From: an uncultured bacterium
GTDB taxonomy: Bacteria > Bacteroidota > Bacteroidia > Chitinophagales > Chitinophagaceae
Direction: 5' to 3'
Length of the DNA stretch: 47,947 nucleotides
Assembly: GCA_903951405.1 (NCBI GenBank)
Contig: CAJBBV010000154.1
Span: 1 to 47,947 of the forward strand
Part shown: positions 47,100-47,947 of the stretch, piece by piece
How the letters are laid out: the number at the start of each line of letters is the position of its first letter
Position numbering within the stretch: position 1 is the first letter of the stretch
Notes under the pieces: generated by a model
What the model was told of the DNA's origin: nothing
What the model saw: only the letters and a program-made list of their open reading frames with translations
Database searches by the model: none
Translations under genes and position numbers: made by a program

Positions 47100-47947
47100 T
47101 CAATGGGCATTACCGGTAAGTTCGCGGAAAATATCCTCAAGCCGTCGGGTTTGCGTTTGCAAAGAAACGATATTCAGACTATGTTGCAAAGTGAAACCGA
47201 TAAGTTCTTTACTCAACTTCTCTGCATCATGGGTTTCAAGAATCCAATTTTGGGAATCAATTTGCTCTACTGATAATACCCCATGGATGTTTTCTAGCAA
47301 CTTGGGGTTGGCATTTTCCTTTAATTGCAGTCTTATTCGGGATATTTCCTTCGTGCCAAGCAGATTTTCTAGTTTATCATCCGCAACGATTGTCCCTTTA
47401 TTAATGACAATTACCCGATCACATAACGCTTCTACTTCTTGAAGGATATGGGTTGAAAATAAAATCGTTTTATATTTTCCCAAATTTCTGATTACCTCTC
47501 TAATTTCAATAATCTGATTAGGATCTAACCCTGTTGTTGGCTCATCCAAAATAAGTACGGCTGGATCATGTATTAAAGCAGCAGCAAGTCCAACCCGTTG
47601 CTTATATCCTTTTGAAAGCTGCCCTATTTCCTTATGCGCTTCAGCACTAAGCCCTGTTAACTTAATAACTTCCTCAATCCGCTCTTGACGATTTTTGATT
47701 TGATGTAACCCAGCCATCAGATCAAGGTACTCCCTAACGTACATTTCAAGATATAAGGGATTGGATTCAGGAAGGTAGCCGATTTTTTGCTTTGTTGCTA
47801 TTGCCTCACCTTCAACCAGTATTCCACAAACCCGAATTTCACCGGCATCCGGAGCGATATACCCTGTTATCATTTTCATTGTGGTAGACTTACCAGCTCC
47901 ATTTGGACCAAGAAATCCAACAATCTCCCCAGACTTAACTTCAAAAC
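47100..47947 (-). CDS. gldA: GldA-like gliding motility ABC transporter ATPase, partial
   Basis: The start is beyond the right edge. Visible are the Walker A sequence GPNGAGKSTT at the edge, the Q-loop region (IGYLPESNPLYLEMYVREYLD), the signature QLSKGYKQRVGLAAAL and Walker B LILDEPTTGLDPNQ with H-loop FSTHILQEVEAL. The segment after it matches GldA of gliding Bacteroidota, with a C-terminal extension. With GldF and GldG it makes an ABC transporter needed for gliding in some species. It lies 48 bp before enolase on the same strand. Confidence 0.85.
   Translation of the reverse strand, partial: FEVKSGEIVGFLGPNGAGKSTTMKMITGYIAPDAGEIRVCGILVEGEAIATKQKIGYLPESNPLYLEMYVREYLDLMAGLHQIKNRQERIEEVIKLTGLSAEAHKEIGQLSKGYKQRVGLAAALIHDPAVLILDEPTTGLDPNQIIEIREVIRNLGKYKTILFSTHILQEVEALCDRVIVINKGTIVADDKLENLLGTKEISRIRLQLKENANPKLLENIHGVLSVEQIDSQNWILETHDAEKLSKELIGFTLQHSLNIVSLQTQTRRLEDIFRELTGNAH

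Overview
The window reads as chromosomal DNA from an AT-rich member of the Bacteroidota, probably a Cytophagales- or Chitinophagales-like environmental bacterium; family level is a guess. Support: a CotH-type protein with a C-terminal type IX secretion sorting domain, a GldA-like gliding ABC ATPase, many signal peptides ending in Ala-Gln or Ser-Gln, promoter-like sites of the TTTG / TAnnTTTG type, few Shine-Dalgarno sites, and secreted CRTAC1/VCBS, DUF3472, DUF6807 and PVC-type heme-binding proteins. There is no transposase, integrase, phage gene or CRISPR array.

Layout. 1-6.3 kb: the C-terminus of a PVC-type cytochrome c protein, a DUF2461 protein, a GNAT acetyltransferase, a secreted DUF3472 protein and a large YdiJ-like FAD/Fe-S dehydrogenase. 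6.4-8.7 kb: an overlapping four-helix membrane protein / XRE regulator pair with a good promoter, an NAD(P)-binding protein and a glycosyltransferase. 8.8-14.2 kb: dctA, a GH32 fructanase, a YkuK-like RNase H fold protein, tcdA and a decayed TolC-family gene. 14.2-25 kb: carbohydrate and redox genes for the cell envelope (Tat-signal TIM barrel, cytochrome c-PQQ sugar dehydrogenase fusion, exported Gfo/Idh/MocA protein, fructokinase, vanadium haloperoxidase-like lipoprotein, a 1106-residue VCBS lipoprotein, DUF6807).

25.1-30.1 kb: a branched-chain amino acid operon leuC-leuD-cimA-like-leuB on the minus strand, with a strong terminator and a leader that may be an attenuator. The isopropylmalate-synthase-like gene carries the residues that define citramalate synthase, so the operon may serve isoleucine synthesis from pyruvate as well as leucine synthesis. 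30.1-35.6 kb: a T9SS-exported CotH protein, corA, a compact Rieske lipoprotein / four-helix His-rich membrane protein / YceI trio that looks like an uncharacterised electron-transfer module, an AlkD-like glycosylase, and a tRNA gene with a good core but a strange anticodon loop.

35.7-40.7 kb: ppk1 and ppx overlap, so polyphosphate synthesis and breakdown are linked; an LpxH-like phosphoesterase and an MJ1255-like glycosyltransferase follow. 40.7-47.9 kb (minus strand): a GH-D-like glycosidase, overlapping pabB-pabC, glycerate kinase overlapping enolase, and gldA. The enolase reading frame is full length except for one in-frame TAG at codon 254, the most surprising single base change in the window. 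I found no fully new defence or mobile system; the best candidates for undescribed biology are the Rieske/b561-like/YceI trio, the leu leader, the odd tRNA and the interrupted enolase.
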